Shown here: piece after piece, positions 34,127-46,305 of the stretch
Layout: each line of letters starts with the position of its first letter
Numbering within the stretch: the stretch's first letter is position 1
Assembly: GCA_000310025.1 (NCBI GenBank)
Contig: FN649758.1
Coordinates: forward strand, 895,616 to 959,615
DNA: 64,000 bases
From: Ectocarpus siliculosus
Taxonomy: Eukaryota > Sar > Phaeophyceae > Ectocarpales > Ectocarpaceae
Reading direction: 5' to 3'
Notes under the pieces: model-generated
Told to the model about the DNA's origin: nothing
Databases searched by the model: none
The model's input: the letters and a program-made list of their open reading frames with translations, nothing else
Translations under genes and position numbers: made by a program

Positions 34127-37100
34127 AGCTCAGGAAACCTGCACCAAGAGTATTTCGGAGTACCGAACGGTTCATTTTCGACCCCCGAAATACCAAGCCA
34201 TTCTGCCACTTGAGACCCTCCACCGCCAACCTGCCTCAGGCCAGACATACAATCTCGGCATGTGTACGGGAGCTTGAGGGAGGCGCATACCGCCAGGTAC
34301 AGTCATAACTTGTAAATAACGCCGTCATGCTGCACCCTGCAATCTGCGCACAGCAGCAATAGTGCCAGGTGATGCCTGCGGGATTCGATGAACGGCGGGA
34401 GAGAGTCTCTCGTTCGGAATAGAACTCCTTGCCCAATGCGCTCAATCGACTACGGGAAAAAGTAGCATGTGTGAGAGAACAGCTGCGCTGAAGTCGGCAG
34501 TTGTGCACACTCACATCAGCGCTCACTGCTGCTGTATGCTTGAAGCGTTCAAGGCCGCACGGGAGGTGGCAGGTTTCCTCTGACAAATACAGCTAATTTC
34601 GACGAAAAAAATTCAGACGGTTTCAAAAATAGAACTAACGGGACTGTGAAACGTGTTCCAACGAGAGTGGCGGAAACAGGCCGAATCGCACATAATTAGA
34701 GCGTGATCACAGCTGGGCTGCTGAGGGCCCGTGGCGCCGTCTGCTCCAGCGTCATCATGGCGGACCCACAAGGTAAGGAGTCGACCATGGTACCCAGATA
34801 GATCCTTCCTGAAGTTTTGGTGCCATGTGGGTGGCTGTGAGTAGAGTTAGCACCACACGATTTTTTCATGCCGACCACGCTGGCTGCACCCGTTTTAGGG
34901 CTTACCATAGAGGCCACATTTCGGGCTTGCCACTTAGCAGACAGCACCGACACCATAATAGTGTTTGATGCCAACCACTGTCCCATGCTGGAGCGAGGAA
35001 TCGTCTGCGCGATTGCTGGCAATCACGTATAACCTCGAGTTGAGACCAAAATGTCGATTTTTGGTCTAAAAACCGGCCCGCGGCATGACAAGGGCCAGGT
35101 ACGCATCAACTCCTTCGAACGGCGAGTGCAGGCTGCCGATCAATGCGGGTTTTTGTCACAGAGTATTGCAGTTGTATGCCCAACTAATTCCGAAGGCAGC
35201 GGCGAATTTGGTTGTAAACAGCAGTTGCCCAGTACATTTTGGTAAAATTGAGGATGTTTTTGAGACAGCCTTATCCCCCCGCCCCGCTGAAAGTACCCTG
35301 CCTTCAGGCAGAGCAGGCTCCATGGGAGCAGAACCTGGCCAAAAGTGTCCCGAGGGTGAAAGATAGCTGGGGTGGAGAGCTTTGAAATGAAGTACTAATA
35401 TCGCGTCCGAGTAGGGTGCGCAGACGTTTAAGTTTTGATACCGTAAACCTAGAAATGACCCAACACCGCATTTTCCTTGGCGCGCAGGCACAGCAGGAAG
35501 CGACGCAACCGCTTTCCCTGCAGTCGCCACTGGTCCAGACATCGTGACCCTGTTGTGCACCCAACCAGCGCATTGCTGTTGGCGCCATCAGGAAGAAGTA
35601 GAGACGGCTCTGGGTCTAGAAAAAAACGCTATTAGCGTTTTTTATCAGGGGCTAGGGGGGAGGGGTAGTGGGGCGACCAAGGGGATAAGGATACAAGACC
35701 AACTGGAGAAGGCCGGTGTTTTCCGCAGCCAGGGGGACACCAAGCCGCACAGGGTTTGGTGGTTGGCTTTTAGGGGGAAGGACGCGACACGACCCAGGTT
35801 TGAGGACAGAGGAGAAGATAACTTGTGCGTGCCGGCTGGGAGCGGTGCTGAAGAACACCGTGGGACCCCTAGAGATACCAACCCGGCCGTTGGCGCGACG
35901 ACAGCACAGGAGGGGGGGGGGGGTAGTACAGTAACCCCCGACGAACAAGAAGAACAAGAGCTTCCGGAGAAAACGAAACGGAAGTATGTTCTACGTTCAA
36001 TTTTATTATGGTGCCTCTGTGGGGTTACCAGTGGGCGGTCGTCGTGCTCTGATGACTAAAAGGCACTGCTGTGTAGGCCAATTACGCACTACCATGTACT
36101 CGTCACGTGCCTTGACGTTCTGCTGTTGACTACTCCTTTGCGACTACCATTGTATTGCCGAGCACTATGCTGAGGGTGTTGGCTCATGCCACCTGAATAT
36201 CCCTCATGCGTCGCCGCGACGCTGTCTATTTCCGTTGCTCATGTTGCCGCGGTCATTTTTTCTCTTGTTTCTGCTTCACGCAGGGTGGCGTGGGTTCGGA
36301 GCGACGCGATGCACGCGATGGTGTCCACTCCAACATGGGGGTACTTCTTGAACTTAGTCGAGTTGTCAAGACTCCTAGATCTGCCAGCGGATGATCTTCA
36401 CGCCGTGCTGCAGCCTCCATGTGGCGCGGGTATAGTACAGAGGGAAACCACCTAAGGGTTCGAGGTTCGGCTAACATATTTTCCCCTTCTTTATGCACCC
36501 TCGCACGTGTCGTTATAGGAGGGGGGGGGGGGGTGCCGGTAAAATGTATCCCGAGGGATGCCAGGAGACGCTCGACTTCATTGTATCAATGTTTGCTCTC
36601 GGAACTGTTCGGAGGGGGGGGGGGGGGGGGGGGAAGAAAACCCCCCCCGGGGGGGGGAAATAAAAACCCAAACNNNNNNNNNNNNNNNNNNNNNNNNNNN
36701 NNNNNNNNNNNNNNNNNNNNNNNNNNNNNNNNNNNNNNNNNNNNNNNNNNNNNNNNNNNNNNNNNNNNNNNNNCGCAAAGACGGGGGGGGGGGGGGGGCA
36801 AGGAAACGTCCGCACGGGGGGGGAAACAGAAACACAGACCGCACGGTCCTTCTGTTTTGCGTGTCTTCCACACCGAGTCTAGGTGTGCATTATTTCTTGT
36901 CTTTGCGCACGGGTCTACGACACATTTTTTCTATGGCTTACGGAAGAAATGGCGAGCACCCACCGCATCCCTCTGCCGCTGCCGATGGTGGCAGGTCGTA
37001 TTTTTTTTTTTGGCGGGGTAGCGGAGAAGACAACAAAAGATGGCTTGGAAAAAAACACACACACATACACACTCGCAGCTGTGGAGCTTGGCGTGCGCCA

Positions 37101-37660
37101 AAGCCAGCATCCGAGGAAGGGACAGCCGGGTCTTTGTGTGCTTGATATGGGCAGCCGTGTATTTTTAGGATGCATGTCAGCGGAAAAGCGTCGACTGTCG
37201 CGGGGCCTACGCGTAGCTTGTCTTCCACATATGCGCTGGTGACGGACAGCGGATTTTCTTTTTCGGCATCACGCCGCAACTAGACGTCGCACATCGCAGG
37301 TGCACTGCCGCAGCGTTTCTCGCCTTTTGTTTTTTGTGTCCCTCCTGCTCGTTGCCAAAGTGGCCCTGTATAGAATATAAACAGAACAAGCTGAGCTTAA
37401 AAAAAAAAAAACGCCTAGCGCAGACCCTCTACTCCCCCTTTGCCCTTAGAAAAAAACGTCGAGCGCAGAACCTCTAGTCCCCCTCTGCCCACACATGCAC
37501 GCCTGAGTAGCCCCCCAACAACAACCCTGGTACTTTCTCTTATGCATTATTTTTTTAAGCGAAAGTTTCGCACTGTCCGCCAGTGCAACTAGACAACCAC
37601 AAAAAAAAAACATCTCTGTCGACTTCAACCAGGCCTCTCGTTCGAACAGACCCGTGGATG
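34127..37660. other. Upstream region of gene B, G-rich DNA and gap
   Basis: 34127-34700 is the presumed upstream region of gene B; I see no clear promoter element. A 171-codon plus-strand ORF at 35544-36059 has no recognisable motif. From 36520 to 37000 the sequence has long G homopolymers flanking the gap, so ORFs there are meaningless. Confidence 0.45.
36674..36773. other. Assembly gap (100 N) in poly-G context
   Basis: The standard 100-N size suggests unknown true length. Flanks are G runs of 9 to 19 bases. Confidence 1.
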
Positions 37661-37668
37661 CGAGCCTA

Positions 37669-39116
37669 CTAGTGCCTCAGCAACGCTAGAACGACATCAC
37701 GAGGAATGCCCTCCTTCCCCTTGCCGCAAAACATGCCCATAGCGGCTGCAAAACATTCCGCGCCGGCATTGGTTTCCTTGCCCAGTAGCCCCAATCTCTT
37801 GCGCCGCCAAGTATTGTAGATTGCTCCTAACCGTGCGCGCAAGCACGTACGGCACATTGTCGCCTTCGCTGTCCCTCGCCTTCTGACGGTCGAGCACATG
37901 CTGCGAGGGGGCGCGGAGAGAGGGGTGGGGGAGGGGCAGGAAATATGGTAAGTTTCAACAAATACAAGTGACCGCTCCCCCTGAGCAAGGTGGCAGGATA
38001 ATTGACACCGCCTAATCCGTCTAATTACCTCCACCCACCGTGCGCACCGTCGTTTCATCTTGCACCCTGAGGTGAAGCAACGATGTCATCGTGTGGTATA
38101 AGATATCACCCCCCCCACGATAGTAATTTCCAGTTCTTCGATGCCCTCAATAAAGACACATTGGCGAGGCAGAAAACGTCGGAGTTGTAACGCTCTTGTG
38201 GACCACTTCTCGAAACGTTTTGTTGGGACTACACACCTCTTCGGGCCCAGTGCGGGAGTGAACCTCTGACATTTGGTGCGGGGTGTGTGTGCCAAACGTT
38301 TGTGCGGGGAGGGGGCTGATATCTTGCGTGACACGGCGCGTATTTTTTTTGTATGCTCTCTTTGATTTTGCAGACTTTCTTTGGTCTTGGAGAGGGCATG
38401 TACGTTAGGGCCAAGCACCGTGCCACTCCTAACTTTGCATCCATGTGGCTGCTGCGTGCAACAGGATATTCCTGCGTTTCGTTCGTGTTAGAGCTTCAAC
38501 ATAGACTGATTCTGTGGGCTGGGATAGAGCCAGCACGTACGAGAGAGAGCGGTTTGTAGGTATACAACTACAAGCATTCTGGTGTTACATGTTGGTTGCT
38601 GTACAATCCACGTATCGGCTTGACGGGAGGCTGCCCACCGTCTGATACACGGCCTTTCGTGAAAAAAGAAAGCCACTACACGTACCTGGATGGACACCCC
38701 AGCGATGATATGGGCCTGTTGGCGCCCACAGGTTGTAACCCCGCCCGGGTCGCCTTTCTTCCATTGCGGAAGGGGTGTCTGGCACCCGCACCCTTGCGCG
38801 GCCGTCTCCGCTTGCTCCCGTAGCAATGAACGAACTCCACCCGGGTTTTCCAGGGCCGTCTTCAGCAGCGCCGGCGCCAGAGGTGACTGCTTGGCAGCAC
38901 GCGGGGGCTCGTCTGCCACGAGGGTGGCGAGCTCGTCGTCCAACTCTTCGTCTTGCGAACCCTCGCCATCGAGGCTAGGTGCTGATGCCGTGGCAGCAGC
39001 TGCCCCCTCTGTCCTTCGGCATCACCGGCGACACCGCAAGCGATCTCGAGCCATGGATCGTCGTCCTCTACAGTGATCTTAGCGCGTTTGGCCGTGGGCG
39101 CCTCGATATCAGACAT
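37669..39116 (-). pseudogene. Two-exon gene of unknown function, frame-damaged
   Basis: Exon 1 (38686-39116) starts MSDIEAPTAKRAKITVEDDD and ends GRQQAHIIAGVSIQ at donor GTACGT in phase 0. Exon 2 starts at 37900 after a strong pyrimidine tract and CAG, and reads HVLDRQKARDSEGDNVPYVL, then ARTVRSNLQYLAAQEIGATG. In exon 1 the frame slips within a run of five G (39003-39007 on the plus strand): upstream reads GVAGDAEGQRG, downstream AAAATASAPSLDGEG and DELATLVADEPPRAAKQSP. Near the end of exon 2 another frame (AGAECFAAAMGMFCGKGKEG to TAG at 37669) looks more protein-like than the continuing one (stop at 37697). I do not recognise the family. Slips in homopolymers could be sequencing errors. Confidence 0.45.
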
Positions 39117-39955
39117 CTGCCTCGCGGGGTACAATGGCAGGCTATGTGTTCCGAGCTGCTGTCTCTCGTGGTTGGTGCTGCTGTCTCTCGTGGTGCCGTG
39201 TGGATTCCGTGTGTATTTCACGCTGAAATCGACGCGATTGTTGTGATTTTGAAATCAGGGACTGAAATCACGCGCATACAATTTACGGAATCAGGGTGAA
39301 GTTACGAACCGGCACATGGCCGCCGATGAACACGCCTCACAGTCTCTCCACAGAACCAAAAAAAAATCGTATTGAAGTCAGTGCGGCCTTAAAAATCGGA
39401 CCCAGCAACATCAAGATCATGAGATGAAAAGGACAGTCTCGAAAATCGGCAACCCGCACATCTGCACGACGTGCGAAACAAGGGCTAACATCCTAGCTGC
39501 TGAACATTCTGTACCCACGCGACGTCCGCAGACTGTTTAGGCGCGATGGGTAGCTTCGTACATGGAGCTGTTGTACCTAAAGAATGCGGGCGTTTCTTCG
39601 TTCTTTGAAGAGGAGATCTGCCAACTCCACCGGGGCCCTTTTTAGAAGACAGAAAGGTGTACTCTTTACGGAGGTGTAGGGAACACTACCCACACTGCTG
39701 TTGCTGTGTGTCCAATCGAGCCTTCGTCCGCATTTCGATCGGAACATGTAGACTAAACATCATGCACAGCTGGCCGCGGCACAGACTTTCAAGTACTTTC
39801 GAGAGGTACAGTACAGTATGCACCTGCAGAGAGCAAGCAGCTCACCTTCCAAACGGACAGCAGTACCGACTCCTCGACTCCTCTCGTTTCCAACGCCGCC
39901 ACCCAAAGACCGTGAACCCAGAGCCCCAGTAACCCCCCCTTTGCCCCTCGCTCGG

Positions 39956-40025
39956 TTTCAGCCTATGAAAACAGTCGATACGCTGTGTAGTTTCAGCCTA
40001 TGAAAACAGTCGATACGCTGTGTAG
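39956..40025 (+). repeat. Two perfect tandem copies of a 35-bp word
   Basis: Unit TTTCAGCCTATGAAAACAGT continuing to GTGTAG occurs at 39956-39990 and 39991-40025 without differences. Confidence 0.9.
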
Positions 40026-40623
40026 TCTATGTGGGTAACTTGGCTGTCAGGTCTTCCGTTCTTGTAACAGGTAACAAGTAATCAAATCAGAACAGCTTGG
40101 ACATTGGACCGACAGCATTGGGTTCACCTGTAGGGGAACATAACGTGGTTCTGCAGGCGTGTCTGTGCAGGTTCACCGATGCACCGGCGTGGTGGCATGA
40201 TCTGCTGCTGCGCTCAGCACACCGGACACGAGCCTCTTGCGCTGCTGCGCGGGAACGGATCGGGTAGGAGTCTTCCTGGGCAGGCTTTGTGCGCGCTTGG
40301 CCGGAGCGTAGTATCGAGGTGAGCCATATAGACTATATGTCCCAAATCGATGGTCATCGAGCCAGGGAACAAGAGTGTCGAACATGTCTGTGTCGTCTCC
40401 CCCGCCGTACATAATCTGCTGCTGTAGCGCACCTGTATAACGAGACAGAAACACAAAACATGGCGTCCTCTCCCTTGGGTGCGAACAGCGGGCTCGCAGC
40501 TGACGCTGCTGACATAGTCGCTGCTGACATAGTCGAAGGCTCCCAGGTCGCGGCAACAGCAGTGTATCGTGGATGCAAGTCTGTCTGACTGAGGCCATCT
40601 CTCACGGATCTTTTTTGGAGCTG

Positions 40624-40938
40624 TTTTTTTTTTTTTTTGTTCTTCACTTCAAATCAGCGCTCACAGCACTAGTGCCGTTTATTCCAACCCGTGGTCACAC
40701 AGAAGAGCCTCTCTCTACCCTCCCCTCCTGCGGTACTTCGCCTTCAAGTTTTAATGCGAGAAGAGTTCAGCTCTCTCTTCCCTCTGTGTACACACGAACT
40801 AGCGCTATCCACTTGGCCAGGAGCGGAAGCGAGAGAAAAACTCACGTTGCAAGAAAAGCTCGCCTACGCCGGGATTCGAACCCCTGACCTGACCTCTAGA
40901 AGGTTACGAGGCTTCCAACTAGACCACCGGGGCGACCG
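40624..40938 (-). mobile_element. tRNA-derived SINE candidate
   Basis: Reading the minus strand, a tRNA-like head (about 40938 to 40863) with A-box TGGTCTAGTTGG and B box GGTTCGAATCC is followed by about 220 bp of unrelated body and a 15-nt A run (T run 40624-40638 on plus). Acceptor and anticodon arms pair poorly, so it is not a tRNA gene. I could not find clear target-site duplications. Confidence 0.5.
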
Positions 40939-41289
40939 GCCTCTTAATATGACACAACGAATCCATCTCTATCACAGAAAAGAGTCAGAGACAGATATTT
41001 TTTCCTTCTCAAAAAAAGATAACTGGCCACAGAACCCCTTCATACGGTGTCTTTTTTCAGGGAAAAAAGAAAAAAGGCCAACAAAGAAATACAACCCGTT
41101 TTGGACAGCCCATCCTGTCTTTTTCTGGGGCAGTTTTGGATAAGTCGGGTCTGTCTTTTTCTGTGGTCTTTTTTTGGTCACAACCACATGACGCTACCTA
41201 CAGACTTAATCTCTCGACGGTTGATCCCCGCAAACTCTAACGGTGTTCACACAAGCTTTGTCATGTGACTGGTGCAGAGTCAGTAGAAT

Positions 41290-41960
41290 CAGCGGTAGCG
41301 TTGTTTTTTCATTCGGCTGGACCAAGTGGACAACCCGATGTGTGCGGCGCAAACAAGCGGCAAACGAGCCGAGAGAGCCTGGACGCGGCAGGGGGGGTCT
41401 TTGTTGGTGTGCTGTCAACTTTTGCGAACCCAACTTTTGAGCGCCCTATGGCCTCCTGATCTGTGTCAACCACCACACAAGACGGACCATACGCGCAGCT
41501 CATGGCAGATACGTTTGTCATAGCTGTTGCTGGAGTGGGTGGCGAGGGAGCATCGATGAACCAAAGTTGCGACACGGGCGAAAGAGCAAAAACAAATGCT
41601 TGAAGACGAGGCGGGTCATTTTTCCCGCTTGTTCACGACTCTTGCGCTCACAATTTTTGAGCGCCCTTCAGCCTCCTGGTCTGTATCAACCACCACACAA
41701 GGCGGACCATACACACAGCTCATGGCGGATACCTTTGTCATCGCTGGTGCTGGAGTGGGTGGCGAGGGAGCATCGATAAACCAAAGTTGCGACACAGGCC
41801 AAAGAGCAAAAAGAAACTGGTTGCTGGCGCGGTGGGCATTTTTCCGGCGTGCTGTTGACCCTCGCCACCTCAGTTTCCGTGCCTCCAATCGCCCTGTGAT
41901 CTCTAACAGCCACCACCCAAGACGGACCATACACACAGCTCATGGCGGATGCCTTTGTCA
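41290..41960 (+). repeat. Tandem repeat, about three units of ~220 bp
   Basis: The block containing CTCATGGCGGATACCTTTGT starts near 41499, 41720 and 41939. It is followed in the first two by GGAGTGGGTGGCGAGGGAGC and CCAAAGTTGCGACAC. The third unit is cut by the LTR element inserted after 41965. Confidence 0.8.
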
Positions 41961-41965
41961 TATCG
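41961..41965 (+). other. Target-site duplication TATCG, left copy
   Basis: Identical 5 bp found directly after the right LTR (46494-46498). Five bp is usual for LTR retrotransposons. Confidence 0.9.
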
Positions 41966-42153
41966 TGTTTGGGGTGCTCGGCAGAGTATACTGTCTACGG
42001 GGCCTCCGGGGGGTACGTGGATGAAATGTGTTGATGGGCATGCTGCATGGCGATGGTGTTGCCTACCGCATGTCTCTCACCCTCTAATCAACCAAAAGTC
42101 TTGAGTCAACCTTCTTTCTCTTTCGGCCTCTGACGGGCTACCGCACCCAAACA
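41966..42153 (+). repeat. Left LTR, 188 bp
   Basis: TGTTTGGGGTGCTCGGCAGA at the start, ACCCAAACA at the end. About 96 percent identical to the right LTR by direct comparison. Confidence 0.9.
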
Positions 42154-42401
42154 CAATATATTGTATGGCCTGGTGTTGGTAGTGGGTATTGGCGTCTGAG
42201 CTGTATGTGCCGGGCCAATGGGGCGGCGAATACGATATATATAGCTAAGCTAGGACGTGGCCAACGGGGACGGGACAGCTCGGCAGCGGGTAGTGTATAG
42301 CTGGGACGGTGGTCATCGTGGACCGGGACAGCAGGGGGTGTATTGCTGGGACAGCGCTTCAGGGCTGGGACAGCAGGGTACGGGATATTTTTCAAGTGTA
42401 G

Positions 42402-42815
42402 ATGATAGCGGAGAGAAGCGGCGGAATAGGAGGAGATTCGCAAAGGGAGGAGACTACAGTTGTGCGCATCAAGATGGAGGAGAGGTCGCGCAACGCAGCA
42501 GAGAAGCTACGAGCTGCTGAGTCGGAGGTGGAGAGGCTGGTGAAGGCGCTTAGAGCTGCGGAGGCTGCCGAGTATGAGAAGGAAAGACTTAGGCGGCAGC
42601 AACAACAACAACAGCAGCAGCGATGGAGTGCTCAATGGAAGCAGCGGCCATCGCAGGTACAGCAGTTTTCTCGTGGTGGTTTTGTCCGTCAGCAGAACCA
42701 ACACTGTGTTTTCACTCAGAGTCACCAGGCGCGGCAGCACCAGCAATTGGCGCGGCAGCAACAGCAGCCGCCGCCAACCGGATTGGTGGGATATATGACT
42801 GCGGGAGCAACGCCG
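42402..42815 (+). CDS. Gag-like protein, N-terminal part (coiled coil)
   Basis: From ATG at 42402 (or 42474). A charged helical stretch (MEERSRNAAEKLRAAESEVE and onward to YEKERLRRQ) suggests a coiled coil. It is followed by a Gln run and a Gln/His-rich segment ending QQQPPPTGLVGYMTAGATP. The zinc-knuckle part lies in the next frame. One missing G near 42813-42816 (CCGTG for CCGGTG) would join TAGATP to VYFQQESPPPPGTVYHC. Confidence 0.55.
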
Positions 42816-44311
42816 TGTATTTCCAGCAGGAATCACCCCCTCCGCCTGGTACAGTATACCATTGCACTCGGTGCGGCAGGAACGGCCTCCACGGCGAAGA
42901 ATGCGCCGCACCCCGCAGGTTCGAGGGTACGTGCTGCGCCTGTGGTCAGTGCGACCATATTTGGCGGAACTGCGCCGTGCATCTTCATGGGAGCAGCGGC
43001 GAGGATGACGGCCGTATCGTCCGCGGTGGCTGCTGGATGGGCGTCAATGGCGGCGGCAGCTGCATGGACATCGGTGGAAGCTCGGTCGTACAGCAGCAGG
43101 TGGTGGTAGAGAGCGAATACCGCTCCGATTGTGTCGACCTGGTTCACGTTGGCGGCGAGGTGGTGACAGAGAGCGAGTACCGCTCTGATTTTGTCGACCT
43201 GGTTCACGTTGGCGGCGAGGTGGTGGCAGAGAGCGAGTATCGCTCTGATTTTGTCGACATGGTTCACGCTGGCGGCGCTGTGGACGGTGATGATGACGGA
43301 TGGTTTGGATGGAATGATTCTGTGGACATGGTTCACGCTGGTGGCAGCGTCTGCGGTGATGTTTTCCCCGCTGCTGGGGCGGGGGAAATGGCCGGAGCGC
43401 CTGCGTTGGCGGCTGGAGTGGGGGCATCGGCAGCAGCTCCAGCGGCGACGGCGGCGACCTACGGCGGCGGTAGTGTTGTCGCCGCGACGGCGGCGGGGGG
43501 AATTGCCGGGGTCCCTGCAGTGGCGGCAGGAGCGGCGGCATCGGCAGCAGCTCCAGAGGCGACGGCGGCGACCTACGGCGGCGGTAGTGTTTCCCTCGCA
43601 GCGACGGCGGCGGGGGGAATTGCTGGGGTCTCTGCAGTGGCGGCAGGAGCGGCGGCATCGGCAGCAGCTCCAGAGGCGACGGTGGCGACTTACGGCGGCG
43701 GTAGTGTTTCCTTCGCAGCGACGGCGGAGGAAGCGCCCGGAGGGCTCGCGGCGACAGCTGGAGTAGCGGCATCGGCGGCGGTTCCAGCGGCGACGGCGGC
43801 GGTGCCCGGCGACACTGTTATCTTCCCGACGGTGGCGGGGAGAACGACCGGAGCGCCCGCGTTGGTGGTTGGAGCGTCGGTATCGACGGCGGTTCCAACG
43901 GCGACGGCGGCGGCACCCGACGGTGTTGTTTCTCTCGCTGCGGCGGCGGGGAGAATGGCTCGAGAGCCCGCGCAGGTGGCTACAGTGGCGGCATCGGCGG
44001 CTGGAGTGGCGACATCGGTGACGGCACCACCCGCGACCGCGGCGACGGCACCGGCCGCTACGATGGCGACCGTCGGTAACGTTTCCCCCACCATATCGGT
44101 TGGGGGGGCGGCCAGCAACGGAGAAGCGGTGGTCAACGGCATCGACGACGGCAGCGATGATGGCGGTTGGTGCGCAGGTGAGGTTGATGGCTGCTGGGAT
44201 GACAGCGTCTGTGGCGAGAGGGGGGCGTCCACGCACCCTTTCGATCCCGGCACCGTGTGTTCGGGGGTGCGCGGCGCCAACTATCCCGGGGTGGACAACC
44301 TGGTCGATGGT

Positions 44312-44345
<34 letters not shown>

Positions 44346-44608
44346 GCAGCGGCAGCAGTAGCAACGACGAGGCAGAGGGGATGGATGTGACCTGGTTTGG
44401 GGCACTGCTGCGCCCGTTCGACCCGGGGGAACTGTGCCGGCTGAAGGCTGGGAGAGTGGGGCCGGTGATGGGGGTGGACACCCCGTTCGACCGTGGAAAG
44501 ATGTCGCGGGGGCAACGGCCGGGGAGCCCGTGTTCGCGACATGAGCAACGACAGGAGGATCATGAAGCGGGGAAGGGAGTTCGGAGGACCGGACGAGTGC
44601 AACAATGA
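42816..44608 (+). CDS. Gag-like protein, zinc knuckle and repeat-rich C-terminal part
   Basis: This frame carries a near-knuckle CTRCGRNGLHGEEC and a canonical CX2CX4HX4C knuckle (CCACGQCDHIWRNC), as in nucleocapsid domains. Three tandem ~20-residue repeats follow (ESEYRSDFVDLVHVGGEVV), then five or so Ala/Gly-rich repeats of about 38 residues (PEATAATYGGGSV), a Ser run from an AGC repeat (44314-44359), and a tail MDVTWFGALLRPFDPGELC. It ends TGA at 44608. The frame is open upstream to 42623, but 42623-42815 there is probably the shadow of the N-terminal frame. Confidence 0.65.
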
Positions 44609-46305
44609 CGGCAAGCAGCGCGACTTCTGCTGGGGTCTTAAACTCGCCAAGGCACGTGATGTTTGTTTGCGTATTCTTGTCATTTTTCTGAAATTTGTTT
44701 TGTGCAGGATGCTGTTCTTGTGTTTTGATCTTCAGATACAAGCTGCATTTTTCGCCGTTGTTTGAGTGTCTGCAAATCATTTTTCCTATCGTTGGCACAT
44801 TTGCAGGTTTGGATTTGTTTTTGTTTTGTTCTGTAGAGATGCCCACCCGCGTTTTACCTTGCAGGGACACTGATTTTCACGGCAATGGCAGGGAACCTCC
44901 ATAGTAGATTATTGTTTTTCTGGGAGGAAAATGGAATGTTGCGGCCGGGGGGCTGTTGTTTGCCAGGAAAATATCTCAAATGGCGGTGGTAGTATAATTT
45001 CTGCGTACGGTTTTTGGTTTTTCCTTCTTTGTTGGGATAACATTCTCTATGGTAGTTACCGCCATGTTTTTCTGATGGTACTGGATATATGTAGTAGGCG
45101 TTGGCTTGGCGTTCGACGTGCTGGGTAAAGACGTTGGGGGGCACGCACCGTTTCTCTGTCCCCCCGATGTACCGGTACCCGACGAGTCAATCCTTGCGGA
45201 ATACCAATTTTCCTTTCCAAGTAGGCCTGTACGGCAGGCTGGTATGCGCTGGACGTGGGACGCATTTTCTTTGATATATTTTGTTTTCTTGTTTCGGTTT
45301 GGAGTTGATGAAGTTCGATGCAGAGTTAGCATGATGGATTTTGCGGAATCACGCCTGATTGTTGCACTGCTGTCGGAAATCATGGGGGGGGGAATGTGAT
45401 ATTATGCTGTCCGCCGCAGCACATCAAGCAGTGTTTCTGACATCGGGTTTGGAAGTTCATGTTGAGATTTTCCGTGTTTTCCCTGGGGATTTTATATGGA
45501 ATTGATGTTGGCTATTGGGATTTAGGTAGTTCATGTGTGGATCGTTTTCCGCGTTTTACCTGCGGAGGTGACATGGAATTGAATATTGAATGGGATTTTC
45601 GTTGCGTTTATATGAGATGTCCCAGCAGGGGGGCTGCTGGATTGTTGATTGTCTGTTTTGGATTTGTTGGTTTCTTCATGCTTGTTTTGGACTTGTTTGT
45701 TTGGTTTCTTCGTGTTTGGGATGGATGTTACAGCAGGGGGGCTGTGGGACTGGTATATTTGTCAAGGTATTGGGTATTGGAGGAAGGATTTGGCATGTTC
45801 TCGTAAGTCATGGTTGAAGCCTTTGTGCTTCCGAAGGTTATTTGAGCTGGTCAATGAGTTGAAACATGAATGTTTATCTGAGGAATTTGTTCTGAGTAAG
45901 TCAGGACGTTGGACACGTTTTCCCGGAGTTACCCGTCCCCGTTCTGACGTGATTCTGATGTAATGTGTATCTTTGCTGGATATTTTTCCAAGGGTATTTG
46001 TTTGTGTTTTGACTTCTTGAGAATTTGGTAAAGCATTTTTCTCAAGAGGGTGAATTGTTATTGACAGACCTTGTAGGAGATAGTAATTTGATATCATCAG
46101 AAGATTTGAAAGATTTCGTAGAGCATGTTTTGTTGGGAGATCGACAGATTTCGTAGAACATTGTTTTATTGGGAAATTGTTTGAATTGGAATGAATGGTA
46201 GATGATTTCCGTTTGGATGCGTAGTTTGATGTATCGCCGTTTTACCTGGCAATGATAGTCGTGACGGGGATTTCGTAGATCGTATCTCGTACCGAGCAGG
46301 GGGGC
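44609..46305 (+). other. Non-coding internal region of the LTR element
   Basis: T-rich, without long ORFs or enzyme motifs. AGCAGGGGGGCTG, the purine-tract word found before the right LTR, occurs also near 45622 and 45732. Confidence 0.7.

Noticed and set aside
34696-35022. Possible transposase fragment on the minus strand
   Set aside because: No DDE-type or zinc-binding motif could be identified; composition is unremarkable.
36419-37145. Long ORFs spanning the 100-N gap
   Set aside because: Held open by N bases and G homopolymers; no protein meaning.
40863-40938. Functional tRNA gene on the minus strand
   Set aside because: A and B boxes are good but acceptor, anticodon and T stems have several mismatches; better explained as a SINE head.
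42833-44683. 616-codon minus-strand ORF and a 245-codon one beside it
   Set aside because: Arg/Pro/His-rich shadow of the Ala/Gly-rich Gag repeats on the plus strand; the plus frame has the zinc knuckle.
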